64,000 nucleotides of DNA, from positions 2,198,501-2,262,500 of the forward strand of contig JAFMOC010000007.1 of the NCBI GenBank assembly GCA_019802505.1, read 5' to 3'. A program made the translations under genes and the position numbers. The notes beneath the pieces were generated by a model. It worked only from the letters and a program-made list of their open reading frames with translations. It was not told the DNA's origin and ran no database searches. The stretch comes from Corydoras sp. C115 (lineage: Eukaryota; Chordata; Actinopteri; Siluriformes; Callichthyidae). Positions 49,401-59,256 of this stretch are shown here, piece by piece (within the stretch, counting starts at the first letter, position 1; each line of letters opens with the position of its first letter).

Positions 49401-50331
49401 CTGATATGTGTATTCTCTTGTCTCTTCTCCTGTCCTTATTCTATGTCCCTATATCGCCTTAGCTGCCATTTAGAACTTCAGTTTATTTAGCTTAAGTTCA
49501 AATTTTCTTCCTAATCCCTACCTAAAATGGATTTTCTCTATGGTGTTTTATTTTTCCAACAGATTATTGTGTGCAGTTCTATTACGCCTAATGCCCCCCT
49601 GCCCCTTTTGTCCTGGCTCATCTGTAGCTTTAACATACCTTCAGTCCTTGGAATTGTGTGCAGTGCAAATTCATCTCCTTTTTCTCCTTCCTATTCAATG
49701 ACACACTTCTTTCAGGTTTATAAGCATAGTTGTGAACACTAATTAATTCCAATTCATTCTTTTTTCGTTTTTGTCTTCTAGTTAGAACCACATTTAACTT
49801 TCATTTTTTGTCTATTCATTACCCTACCATTCTCCTAAAGGCATCCTTTTAAAGACTGACTAGATCAGTGATGCCCTCTGGAATTGACTGGAACAGAGGC
49901 ACCCTATGGAAATCTGATAAGAAAAAGGAGTTTGAGAGAGGACAGGTAGAAGGTCTTAAATGGTTGATGTCCCTGTTAAATTTAGTAATCTTATCTAGTA
50001 ATAAGAAAATTAACTCCAGATAAGAACTATACAGTTAAGATAATTAGCAGAATTAATATTCAGGAATATTTGGAATAACAGGGCAATAAAAGTACACAAT
50101 GAAAAAACACTACAAAACCAGACAATGCATGTGTTTGTTTATGTAAATGTAACCTAATTAATGCATTGTGCAGAGGGAACTGGGTTCACTGGTTCAACCG
50201 CTTTGGACTGTTTAGATAAACTTTTGCCCTGTGCTATGAGTAAGTTTTAAAATTGTCTTTCAATGTTTTGATCCTCATTGAATTATCAACTATCAGTGAA
50301 AACAAAGACACTTTGCCTCTTGTATGCATAA
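49401..50331. other. Unassigned sequence
   Basis: T-rich then AT-rich. No gene or repeat recognised. Confidence 0.4.
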
Positions 50332-50357
50332 CACACACACACTATCACACACATACT

Positions 50358-50418
<61 letters not shown>
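50332..50418. repeat. (CA)n microsatellite
   Basis: CA units with a few TCT interruptions at the left end. Confidence 0.95.
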
Positions 50419-50420
<2 letters not shown>

Positions 50421-50802
50421 TGAGCTCTGAGCATGGATACAGACTACAGCTGCATAACTTAAACTTTATTGGTGGGTTCATTAAGGTTGAACACTACTAT
50501 TGTAACTCAATTTGTGATTTTCATGCCAGCATTAACCTCCCCATTGATTGGTGCCATTTGCCACGTTGAAAGTGTATATCAACAGCTAAAGCCCAAAGCC
50601 AGCGTGAGCAAGAAACAATATAATGTGTGCTGTTTTCCCACTGAATGCAGCCTAAGGCCACAGTGGGAAAACACACTTTTTATCCAAACACACAGCTATA
50701 TTGTGAATAAAACTCAATGCTGTGCAGTGTGTCACATAGAACTTGGGTTGGGTTGTAACTTCTTAAGATGATCTTTTGTTTATTTAAAAAACGTCTAGAT
50801 AT

Positions 50803-50905
50803 AATTTCTGCCCAGCGCGCAAAACGTTCTCCCCTGGATGGACATGGGGAACCCGACTGCGACCCTAATATATAGGATAAAGCGGATGATAATGGATGGA
50901 TGGAC
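50803..50905 (+). mobile_element. SINE 3' fragment
   Basis: CTGCCCAGCGCGCAAAACGT, CCCCTGGATGGACATGGGGA and GATAAAGCGGATGATAATGG with a GGAT tail. Only the last 100 bp of the GGCGGCACGG family are present. Confidence 0.85.
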
Positions 50906-51563
50906 AGATAGATATAATTTTGTAGCCCCTTTATTACTATAAAGCAGTATAGATTAGTCATCTGAACTGATGCACTTAAAAAACAAAAAGATTTTAGCAG
51001 GCTTACTCAAACTTAAAGCAATAATATCATTTATTTATGAACTCTTATTTAGTTTTAAGCTAATTGAAGTCAAAATGTAACCCTGCATACTTCTGCAACA
51101 GATCAGACAACATACACATACAGGTATCAGCACTTTTTTAAGTTGCAGTTGTTTTTATAATATGCTTATATGTAATACAAGAATTCACGCTATTAATTTG
51201 TGTTCAGATTCAATTGAAAAATCTGAGGGTAAAGTAAGAATAAAATTAAGCATGTAAACTATAATGCTCTTACAAATGTATGTAATTTGCAGCATGTACA
51301 AATGTATGTCATTTTTAATAGAAAAGTGTAAATTAATGTTTTTTTTTTAAATATAAAAACTTATTGGTCTCCTAAATTTCTGGTGTAACTAATGACTTAA
51401 AAAAAATGATAAATTGGATCAAGTCAATAGAAAATAAATGCAACATATAAGTAACCACAGAAACCACAGCATCAACATATAACTTTTAAATTCGATGATT
51501 ATAAACATAAAAATGTACAATAAGCATGTAATGAGTCTGGCTCAGTGAGAACAGAGGAGATGT
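50906..51563. other. Unassigned AT-rich sequence
   Basis: No gene or repeat recognised. Confidence 0.4.
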
Positions 51564-51638
51564 TACATTTACATTTACATTTAGTCATTTAGCAGACGCT
51601 TTTATCCAAAGCGACTTACAAATGAGAACACCACAAGA
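51564..51638 (-). mobile_element. L2-type tail
   Basis: TACATTTACATTTAGTCATT followed by TAGCAGACGCTTTTATCCAA and AGCGACTTACAAATGAGA is a near-consensus antisense tail. It abuts the solo LTR at 51,639. Confidence 0.8.
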
Positions 51639-52024
51639 TGTTGATGCAAAATAACTGTGGTTTTATTAAAACAATGAAACAGCGGCGACCGAGTGGCACG
51701 TGACTGAGTAGGTGATCAGCAGCGGGATCACTGGAGCACTCGCACGATTTCACGTGCGTAACTTGACTTACCAGGACTGGCAGCGAACCTGGTATCAAGC
51801 AAAAGAGAGCAGAAGACCAACACCAAACACAAAATATAAACACCAGGGAATTTCACTCGGCTAGCGCTCGGTATGACGTGGGACGATCAATACTTTGCAC
51901 CCGACCAGCGAAACAGGAAGCCTTATAAAGGAAAGTCAGAACCCGGAAACAATGAACCTCACCTGGTGCACGGAGAGCGCGCGCTGATTAGAAGGCGGGG
52001 CTAGGGGAACTGCGGTCTCTGACA
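51639..52024 (-). mobile_element. Probable solo LTR (Ty3-like)
   Basis: On the minus strand it runs from TGTCAGAGACCGCAGTTCCC (52,024) to TTTTGCATCAACA (51,639). It includes TTTATAAGGCTTCCTG (TATA-like) and an AATAAA signal at TTTTAATAAAACCACAG. There is no internal region on either side. Flanking five bases (CAAGA and AAGCA) do not match, so the ends or the duplication may have been altered. Confidence 0.6.
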
Positions 52025-52140
52025 AAGCACATATCCAATGATTATTAAAAAAGAGAATTTTAATTCTGTTTTCAGGAGATGCTGTTTTCAGGAGAAATAA
52101 ATATATTTGGCACATGGTGTGAAACAATGATGATCACTCA

Positions 52141-52217
52141 GCATGCTCTACATATAAAGACTGCACAGCGCTCATTAGTGGAATCTCTACAGGTGCATTA
52201 ATTACCTCTAATCAAAG
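52141..52217. other. Non-coding segment similar to 48,841-48,925
   Basis: Shared text includes CATATAAAGACTGCACA against CATATAAAGGCTGCACA, and TTAATTACCTCTAATCAAAG against TGAATTACCTCTAATTAACG. No open frame is shared. The TAATTA-type core fits homeodomain-binding sites, but such sites are common by chance in AT-rich DNA. Confidence 0.5.
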
Positions 52218-52282
52218 TTCATTGCAGTTGGCTCCACCTCTACCCTCAGTATCTCCATACTATTTTTAAATGGTGTGTGCCC

Positions 52283-52640
52283 AATGAGAGCACATTCACT
52301 TCTCAGCGCTGGGGATTCCCGGTTCAAATCCCAATCTGGGTGGAGTTTCCATGCTATCCCCGTGTCCGTGTGGGTTTCCTCCGGGTTCTCCAGTTTCCTC
52401 CCACAGTCCAAAAACATGAATCAAGGTCAGTTAAATTCTCCAAATTGCCCCATATAGAGTGTGTTTGTGTGTGTGTATGAGTGAGTGAGTGAGTGTGTGC
52501 CCAGCGATAGATTGGCGCCCTGTCCTGGGTGTATTTGCCCAGCGCCCAAGACATTCTCCCCTGGATGGACATGGGGAACCCCCCTGCAACCCTAATAGAG
52601 GATTAAGCGGAAGATAATGGATGGATGGATGGATGGATGG
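52283..52640 (+). mobile_element. SINE (GGCGGCACGG family), head truncated
   Basis: It begins inside the head (GAGCACATTCACTTCTCAGC), has a B box GGTTCAAATCC, a full body and a long GGAT tail. Together with the antisense copy at 52,707 it forms an inverted pair. Confidence 0.9.
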
Positions 52641-52706
52641 CTGCCCAATGAATTATATTCTGTTTTTGAGTCCGAATTTAAAAACTAAATATAAAGGCTA
52701 TTTTTA

Positions 52707-53051
52707 TTCATTCATTCATTATCTCCCGCTTTATCCTCTATTAGGGTCGCGGTGGGGTTCCCCATGCCCATCCAGGGGAGAACGTCTCGGGCGCTGGGCA
52801 GATAGACCCAGGACAGGGCGCCAATCCATCGCCAATCCACTCACTCACACAGACATACTCTATTTGGGGCAATTTTGAGAATTCAGTTGACTTGACCCAT
52901 GTTTTTGGACAGTGGGAGGAAACCGGAGAACCCGGAGGAAACCCACGCAGACACGGGGAGAACATGGAAACTCCACCCAGATGGGGATTCGAACCGGGAA
53001 TCCCTAGTGCTGAGAGGCGAACGTGCTAACCACTAAGCCACCGTGCCGCCC
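52707..53051 (-). mobile_element. Full-length SINE with perfect 11-bp target-site duplication
   Basis: Antisense tail through antisense head (CACTAAGCCACCGTGCCGCC). GGCTATTTTTA lies on both sides (52,696-52,706 and 53,052-53,062). A perfect antisense A box and B box are kept, so it is a young copy. Confidence 0.95.
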
Positions 53052-53062
53052 GGCTATTTTTA

Positions 53063-53685
53063 TATTTTTAAAAATCTATATAAATAGTGATTTAAATTAT
53101 TTTTTCCTCGTTTGTCAAAGTTCTCAGAAAAACAACACTAAGAACTAGTCAGAAATAAAAAATGTGAGCTATGTGATTAATTTTAATCTAGTGATTTTAA
53201 ATAGACCGTGAAGCCAATTGATAAACAAACTCTAGTTCTGAACTCTCTCACATCATGCTTTCTATGGGATATAAAATGGCAGATGAAAACCACATAAAAG
53301 CCTGGCCAGTCTGCCATGGAGCCATTTAGAGTAACGGCGGCAGCAGAAAGGCACAGCGGAAACACAGAAAGCTCTTCACGACACTCTTAAAAGTTCACGC
53401 CTCTTCCAGTATGCCAGGCCGAACTGATGGCTCTTCCAGTACATGATGACATCCTACACTGGCCCTGTGGTCTCACCCTCCTGAATCTGCTGCACATGCA
53501 TTCCACCCGGGCCTGAGCCCATCCTGTGGCCTCCCTTAAGTGCATCTGTGTTTGTTAAGTGCACAGGACGTAGTACGCCCAGTTTGGGGTTAATCCAATC
53601 TGAGTGGCCTGAGATCTCACACCTGAGAAAGAGGGACATATAAAAACAAAGGGGAGTACCTGCCTCTGTAGTAACTGTACTCATT

Positions 53686-53689
<4 letters not shown>
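53063..53689. other. Unassigned sequence, partly higher complexity
   Basis: About 53,260-53,650 is balanced in composition and without recognised repeats. No supported exon. Confidence 0.35.

Positions 53690-53736
<47 letters not shown>
53690..53736. repeat. (CA)n microsatellite
   Basis: About 23 uninterrupted CA units. Confidence 0.95.
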
Positions 53737-53742
<6 letters not shown>

Positions 53743-56227
53743 CAAAGTCGTTGATTAAAATTTCATGCCACATCCTTTTTAGACTGACTCTATTGTGTTG
53801 GACTCCCATTAGAGTCTCTGCTTTTGGGCGACAATAGGAATGGAAATGGGGCACCATTACTCTTTAATGGAGGGCGAAAGAGCATAGTGCACACTCTACT
53901 GGCTTTTTTATAATCCTCATGATCACAGGAAAGTTTCTTGCTCCTGTTCTATTCCATTGGCAATGAGATGAGGACAACTTTTTTTTAGGTGTTACCAGAA
54001 ATGGTTCATTTATTCTCAGCTTTTTCTGTAGTGGTTTTCTGGATCAAAGGTCAGAAACTGGATAATGGACACTTATATGTCCCATATTTTTGTCAAAAAT
54101 GCGCAGGACAAGGAAAGAATATAGCATACATGTATCATGTACTGTATATGGTATTTTAAAACAAGGTGGCCCAAACAACTGGGTAAACCTGTAATAACTG
54201 CATAGCCAAATACAACCAGTAATAATTATAAAAACAAAAAATATTGTTTCTCTTTAAACATTAACAAGCCAGTCTGTGCTTTCTTTCTTGTTACTTCTCT
54301 AAGTGCATTTAGGGAATCTGCTTTTTAAATTGGACAGGTGAATGTGATGCCCTAATGTTTTATTGAAAATTTTAGATTACTGCAAATAATCTGTGTTCAC
54401 AACTGAAATAAATAAAATAAAACCTATGTGACACTCACAAATGTATGCAGAACCTGTGATATTTTTAAAAAGTGACAAAACAAAGCAAAGCAAAGCAAAA
54501 AAAAAAAAATAAAAAAAAAAATAAAAAACTAACAGAATGAGTGTCATTTTAATGAACAAATGATTTTGGTAATCAGAATTTCTTTTATCTAAAATGTCTA
54601 TAAATGGAATAAATCCATAATTATGTGGAAACAGGAATGTGTAGTCCAACATAGTGTTGTCACAATCTTTCCTTCATAAACTTTCACTGAAATATTAAGT
54701 ATGTTTATATTAAAACATAACATAAGCACATATGTAGTTGTGTGGAGTTTAGCGGTAACTTTCAGCAAAGCATCCTACATTGCCGATGTAAACATTAAAA
54801 TATTAGGGTGATGTGTGAAATGGAGAATTTAAAGTGACGTGTCTAATTAAAACAATATAAAAGAGGGCAGCAGTGACCTTTCAGGGCAGAGATTGACGCA
54901 GACAGACAGCTACACTCTCTAACCTTCAGAAATGTCAGCATTTATCCTACAGCAGTGAGACGCAGCATATCAGCGCCAGAGCGCAGTGTTTATCATATTG
55001 ATCTGTTTGTGAGTCAAGACTGCAGGCACATCATCAACTATTAACTGTCTTTTTTTTATCTATGAGTGCAATTCCAGATTTTTTTTATAAAAGAAATAAA
55101 TCCTTTCTTCATTCCAACACAGAATTCACTTTTATTCTCACAGGATTGGTAGGAAGTTTGTTTAGATACTCACGCAGTTTGACGATACCCCCTGCTGTGC
55201 TTCTGCACCTTTTTAGTTTTCCTGAACATATAATTGATTTGTTGATTCTCTGATGCAGAATTATAGAGACAGGCATCTCAACACAAGTCAAAACTTTTTG
55301 CACCTATTGATCTAAATATGACTTTATGTATTGTTACTGTGGTTGTTGTATGTGCTGTAGAATACAACAAAGGCTTGTAAAGGCTAAAATGATCAAAATG
55401 AAAAAGTAATCATTGGTAGATGAAGAAGCAGGGAAGAAAAGTAAAGAGAAAACAGAAAGACGGTGACTCAAATAGGAGAAAGAAAAGGATAACTGACAAA
55501 TCAAAGAAAAATTTGAGGAAGCAGGGCATATGGAGATGCGAGATAACTACTAATCAAACTTAAAAATATTAAAACAAAATAGTTTTAGTTTAAGCAATTG
55601 CTCTCTACCCCCCTCCCCCTTGACACCCGACACCCTTGCCACTTCCCCACGGGCCGCTTTAGGATGTCCTGCAGACTGACTTTCTTTCATGCTGGACTAG
55701 GTGGGGCCAACTTATAGTGGAGAGAGGGTAAGGGATATTAATTTTCCTCCATGTACATGTGTTTACCCACAGGATTCTGAAATTTGCTTTCCACCATATA
55801 ACCATTTTCAATGCACTTTGGCATGTAATTAAGAAAGGAATCTAAAAGGAATAAAGGAAGTGAATTGAAATCATTATATAAAAAAGGAAGAACTAAAATA
55901 TTTTAATCATAATTCAGAGATGAAGTAAAATTATGGCTAGACAGAAGGAGGAAATAATACAGAGAGTAAGAAATAAATAAGTGAAAGAAGGGGAAAAGTA
56001 ATGAAAAAAAGATTGTGATGGTAATGATATTTTTTTGTGTGTGAAAAAGCAAAGAAGCTAAAAAAATGTGTTAGATGATTTGATAGAGAAAGATAAAGAC
56101 AGGCTTCCGAGGTTTCCAAGTCTACTTTGAATATTTTCATACAACTGTAATTATATTGTGTTGTTATGTTTTTGAGAAACATGTCAAAAATAGGAAAGAT
56201 TAAAGCCTTTGTGTGTTTCTGCATTTG
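53737..56227. other. Unassigned sequence
   Basis: AT-rich to mixed with A-rich runs (54,495-54,530) and purine-rich patches (55,400-55,500). No gene or transposon recognised. Confidence 0.4.
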
Positions 56228-56540
56228 TGCTGGTGTTTTTCATGATGGTCCCAGTGGACCGCTGTCCTGGTCCTTCTCTGTACTTGGCATGATTAGAAGT
56301 GGCTGCAGCTTTTCATTTTACCTCAACTTCTAATTTCATCTGAGATGCGAGGAAATGTTCAAACTATTCCTGCTTTTATGTCAAAAAACTTCAAAGCACC
56401 TATCTGTTCCTTGCCAATCAGTGGTGGCAGATGCTGCATCCTCAGAGATGTTGAAGGTAGTTCAGAAATTATACTCCTACATGAACAAACCCTTCCCCCA
56501 AAGGTTAAACAGAAACATAAAATTAATAAGTAATTTTAGA
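56228..56540. repeat. Diverged non-coding duplicate, left copy
   Basis: It shares ordered blocks with 58,147-58,435: TGCTGGTGTTT..., CTATTCCTGCTTTAT, CAAAGCACCT, GCCAATCAGTGGTGGCAG, GGTAGTTCA and TTTTAGATGCTTAT. The blocks are collinear with indels between them and no reading frame is conserved. No transposon ends are visible. Confidence 0.75.
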
Positions 56541-56596
56541 TGCTTATCTTCCTTTTGGGCACATCCTACAACAAAACAATCAGTTTGTCACTTAGA

Positions 56597-56953
56597 GCAG
56601 TGGCTTAGTGGTTTAGCACGTTCGTTCTCAGCACTAGGGATTCCCAGTTCGAATCCCCATCTGGGTGGAGTTTCCATGTTCTCCCCGGGACCGCGTGTTC
56701 TCCCCGTCCCCGTCCGGTTTCCTCCCACAGTGCAAAAACATGGATCAAGTCAATTGAGTTGTCCAAATTGCCCCATATAGAGTGTGTGTGCGTGAGTGTG
56801 TGTGTGAGTGAGTGTGTGCACAGCGATAGATTGGCGCCCTGTCCTGGGAGTATCTGCCCAGCGCCCGAAACGTTCTCCCCTGGATGGGCATGGGGAACCC
56901 CCCCGCGACCCTAATATAGGATAAAGCGGAAGATAATGAATGAATGAATGAAT
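56597..56953 (+). mobile_element. SINE (GGCGGCACGG family)
   Basis: The head is partly truncated but the A box (TGGCTTAGTGG) and B box (GTTCGAATCC) are present. The body has a small CCCCGGGACCGCGTGTTCTC rearrangement, and the tail has four GAAT units. Confidence 0.9.
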
Positions 56954-56954
56954 G

Positions 56955-57001
56955 ACTATATATATATATATGACTATATATATATGACTATATATATATA
57001 T

Positions 57002-57041
<40 letters not shown>
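56955..57041. repeat. (TA)n with regular GACTATA interruptions
   Basis: Three TGACTATATATATA-type units precede an uninterrupted TA run to about 57,035. Confidence 0.93.
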
Positions 57042-57042
<1 letters not shown>

Positions 57043-57521
57043 GGCGGTGCAGCGCGTTGCGGTGTAGTATCACAGAGCCAGGCGACCAGGTAAGCAAACA
57101 CAAAAGCTTTAATGGCTGAACAGCGGGGACGCCGCTTGGAGTAGCCGAGAGCAAAAAACAAATACAATGGTGCAGCGGGAATGCCGCTGAGGACACGATA
57201 ACACGTGACACGCACCAAATAACACTGAGATCATGCAAACAGTGGAAAAGCCGCTGAATGCAGAGAGATATATAGAAAATAATAAACACCACACGAACAC
57301 CCGACGTGACGCATGAGACGAAGAACAATCTACGGATCAATCTAATGCTGACCTACTGACTGCTCAGCCGGAATCCCTCAAATGCAGTCAGTAGGTCGCA
57401 CGTGATCAGGTAGGACCCAATCTCTGCTCAAGGGGGTGGGTCCTACCTACGGAAGCCTAGAACGGCCAAAACCCGAACCACGGGAGGCAGGTAGGAGGGG
57501 CCCAACCCTCCCAACCTGACA
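57042..57521 (-). mobile_element. Probable solo LTR (Ty3-like) inside a TA tract
   Basis: On the minus strand it starts TGTCAGGTTGGGAGGGTTGG at 57,521. It proceeds through a TATATATCTCTCTGCATTCA region and ends near CTCTGTGATACTACA (57,062) or CACCGCCA (57,042). It contains an ATTAAA-type signal (CAGCCATTAAAGC). There is no internal coding region, and TA repeats lie on both sides, consistent with insertion into one microsatellite. Confidence 0.62.
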
Positions 57522-57524
57522 AAA

Positions 57525-57531
57525 TATATAT

Positions 57532-57600
<69 letters not shown>

Positions 57601-57602
57601 TA
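57525..57602. repeat. (TA)n microsatellite
   Basis: TA units with two TAAATA interruptions. Confidence 0.95.
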
Positions 57603-57604
57603 TG

Positions 57605-57952
57605 GGTGGCACGGTGGCTTAGTGGTTAGCACGTTCGCCTCTCAGCGCTAGGGATTCCCAGTTCGAATCCCCATCTGCGTGGAGTTTCCATGTTCTTCCT
57701 GTGTCCGCGTGGGTTTCCTCCGGGTTCTCCAGTTTCCTCCCACTGTCCAAAAACATGGATCAAGTCAATTGAGTTCTCCAAATTGCCCCATGTAGAGTAT
57801 GTTTGTGTGAGTGAGTGTGTGCCCAGCGATAGGTTGGCGCCCTGTCCTGGGTGTGTCTGCCTGGCGCCCGAGACTTTCTCCCCTGGATGGGCATGTGGAA
57901 CCCCACCGCGACCCTAATAGAGGATAAAGCGGAAGATAATGAATGAATGAAT
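57605..57952 (+). mobile_element. Full-length SINE (GGCGGCACGG family)
   Basis: GGTGGCACGGTGGCTTAGTG head with perfect A box, B box GTTCGAATCC, complete body and GAAT tail. It sits at the edge of the TA tract. Confidence 0.93.
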
Positions 57953-58146
57953 ATATATTTATATAGCATCATGCACACAGCCAAATAACACTGAAGCAAA
58001 CACAGAAGCAAACTGAGATCATGGTCTAATAAAATTTAATAAAATGAACCAGATCATATGTTTTGGAGTATTTTGGAAAACATTATTCAGAATTATCTGT
58101 ATGTAAAATTATTTTGACTGTTAGACAAACGTATCATTTAGTAAAT

Positions 58147-58435
58147 GCTGGTGTTTGTCGTGATGGTTCCACTGTAATGTTATCCTTGTCTCTTTTTATC
58201 TGGTATAATTTTATCTGAGGAGAGGTGATGATTTATTCTTGCTATTCCTGCTTTATTCTCAAAGCTGTCAAAGCACCTCAGTGCCAATCAGTGGTGGCAG
58301 TTGTTGCATCTTCTTAGGGTAGTTCATAAAATATATTCCAGACTTAATGTGGAGAGTAAATGCCGAACTCTCCCTTAAATGTGAGAAACATGTAGTTCAT
58401 TTTTTAGATGCTTATGCTTTTGCTTCTCTTGCTAT
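58147..58435. repeat. Diverged non-coding duplicate, right copy
   Basis: Collinear with 56,228-56,540; see the shared blocks listed there. The 1.6 kb between the copies consists almost entirely of later insertions (two SINEs, TA tracts and a solo LTR). The copies may therefore once have been nearly adjacent. Confidence 0.75.
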
Positions 58436-58689
58436 CATTTTGCTTCAATTTCTGAAGTATAAAAAATAAATGAAAGCCTCTAAGTCTCTATAGATTTATA
58501 GGTTAGTTTGCATGGCAAATGTTTATGTTTATAATAGTAGAGACCACAGTGGAGTTGTTTTGCAATAATGCACAGCACCACACCAAATAAATAGAAAAAA
58601 AAGAAATAAAAACATAGCAAAAGGACCTAAAAACAACTGTCAAGATCAGCTGCTGGTTAAGCTAGTTCTTGTTCAGTATAAAAACTTGT

Positions 58690-58746
58690 GTTGTTCTTTC
58701 ACTTGTAAGCCACTTTGAATAAAAGTGTGTGCTAAATGACTAAACG
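58690..58746 (+). mobile_element. L2-type tail, split by LTR element copy 2
   Basis: ACTTGTAAGCCACTTTGAAT, then AAAAGTGTGTGCTAAATGAC and TAAACG. The remainder (GTAAATGTTAA-like text) resumes at 61,392 after the insertion. Confidence 0.72.
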
Positions 58747-59132
58747 TGTAACGGGTGCCTAGGGCACCCGTCCCTCGGCCGTTGTGTGTGGGTGTTTTTG
58801 GTTTCTGTGTTTATGTTCCTGTGTTGTTAATTAGCTGTCTCGTGTTAGTAATTTGAGTTAATTAGCTTCGCGGGTTCGTTGGGTGGTTGGGTGCACGTGG
58901 TGTGTTAGGTTAGGGTATTTAGTTCCGGGGTTTTAGGTCTTTCGTGCGCGTCTTTGTGTGTTTGTCACCTTGTCCTCTATGTACCTGTTTGTGTGGTGTT
59001 TTTGCACCAGTAATAAAATATTCCTGTTCTTTGTTCTACCTGCGTGCCTGGCTCCCTTCTGCGCGTTAGAGCGCCGCGGCTCTGCGCTATATTTGCGCAG
59101 CCGCATCTAAGTCCCAGGTGGGCATCGTGACA
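58747..59132 (+). repeat. Copy 2, 5' LTR
   Basis: TGTAACG...GTGACA. A perfect inverted repeat (ACGGGTGCC, TAG, GGCACCCGT) starts 4 bp in. AATAAA lies at 59,012-59,017. Sequence after the first 75-80 bp differs strongly from the copy 1 LTR until CTGCGTGCCTGGCTCCCTTC near the R-U5 region. Confidence 0.95.
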
Positions 59133-59256
59133 GAAAAGACGCGCCAATCGTTTTGGGAGTCCAGAGCCCAGGTAGGCTATTTTTAAATTTTTCTTTGGGG
59201 GGGCCGTATAGCCTCGTACTCGCGGCGCACTCCGCCGTTTCCGCGAGTGCGTTGTT

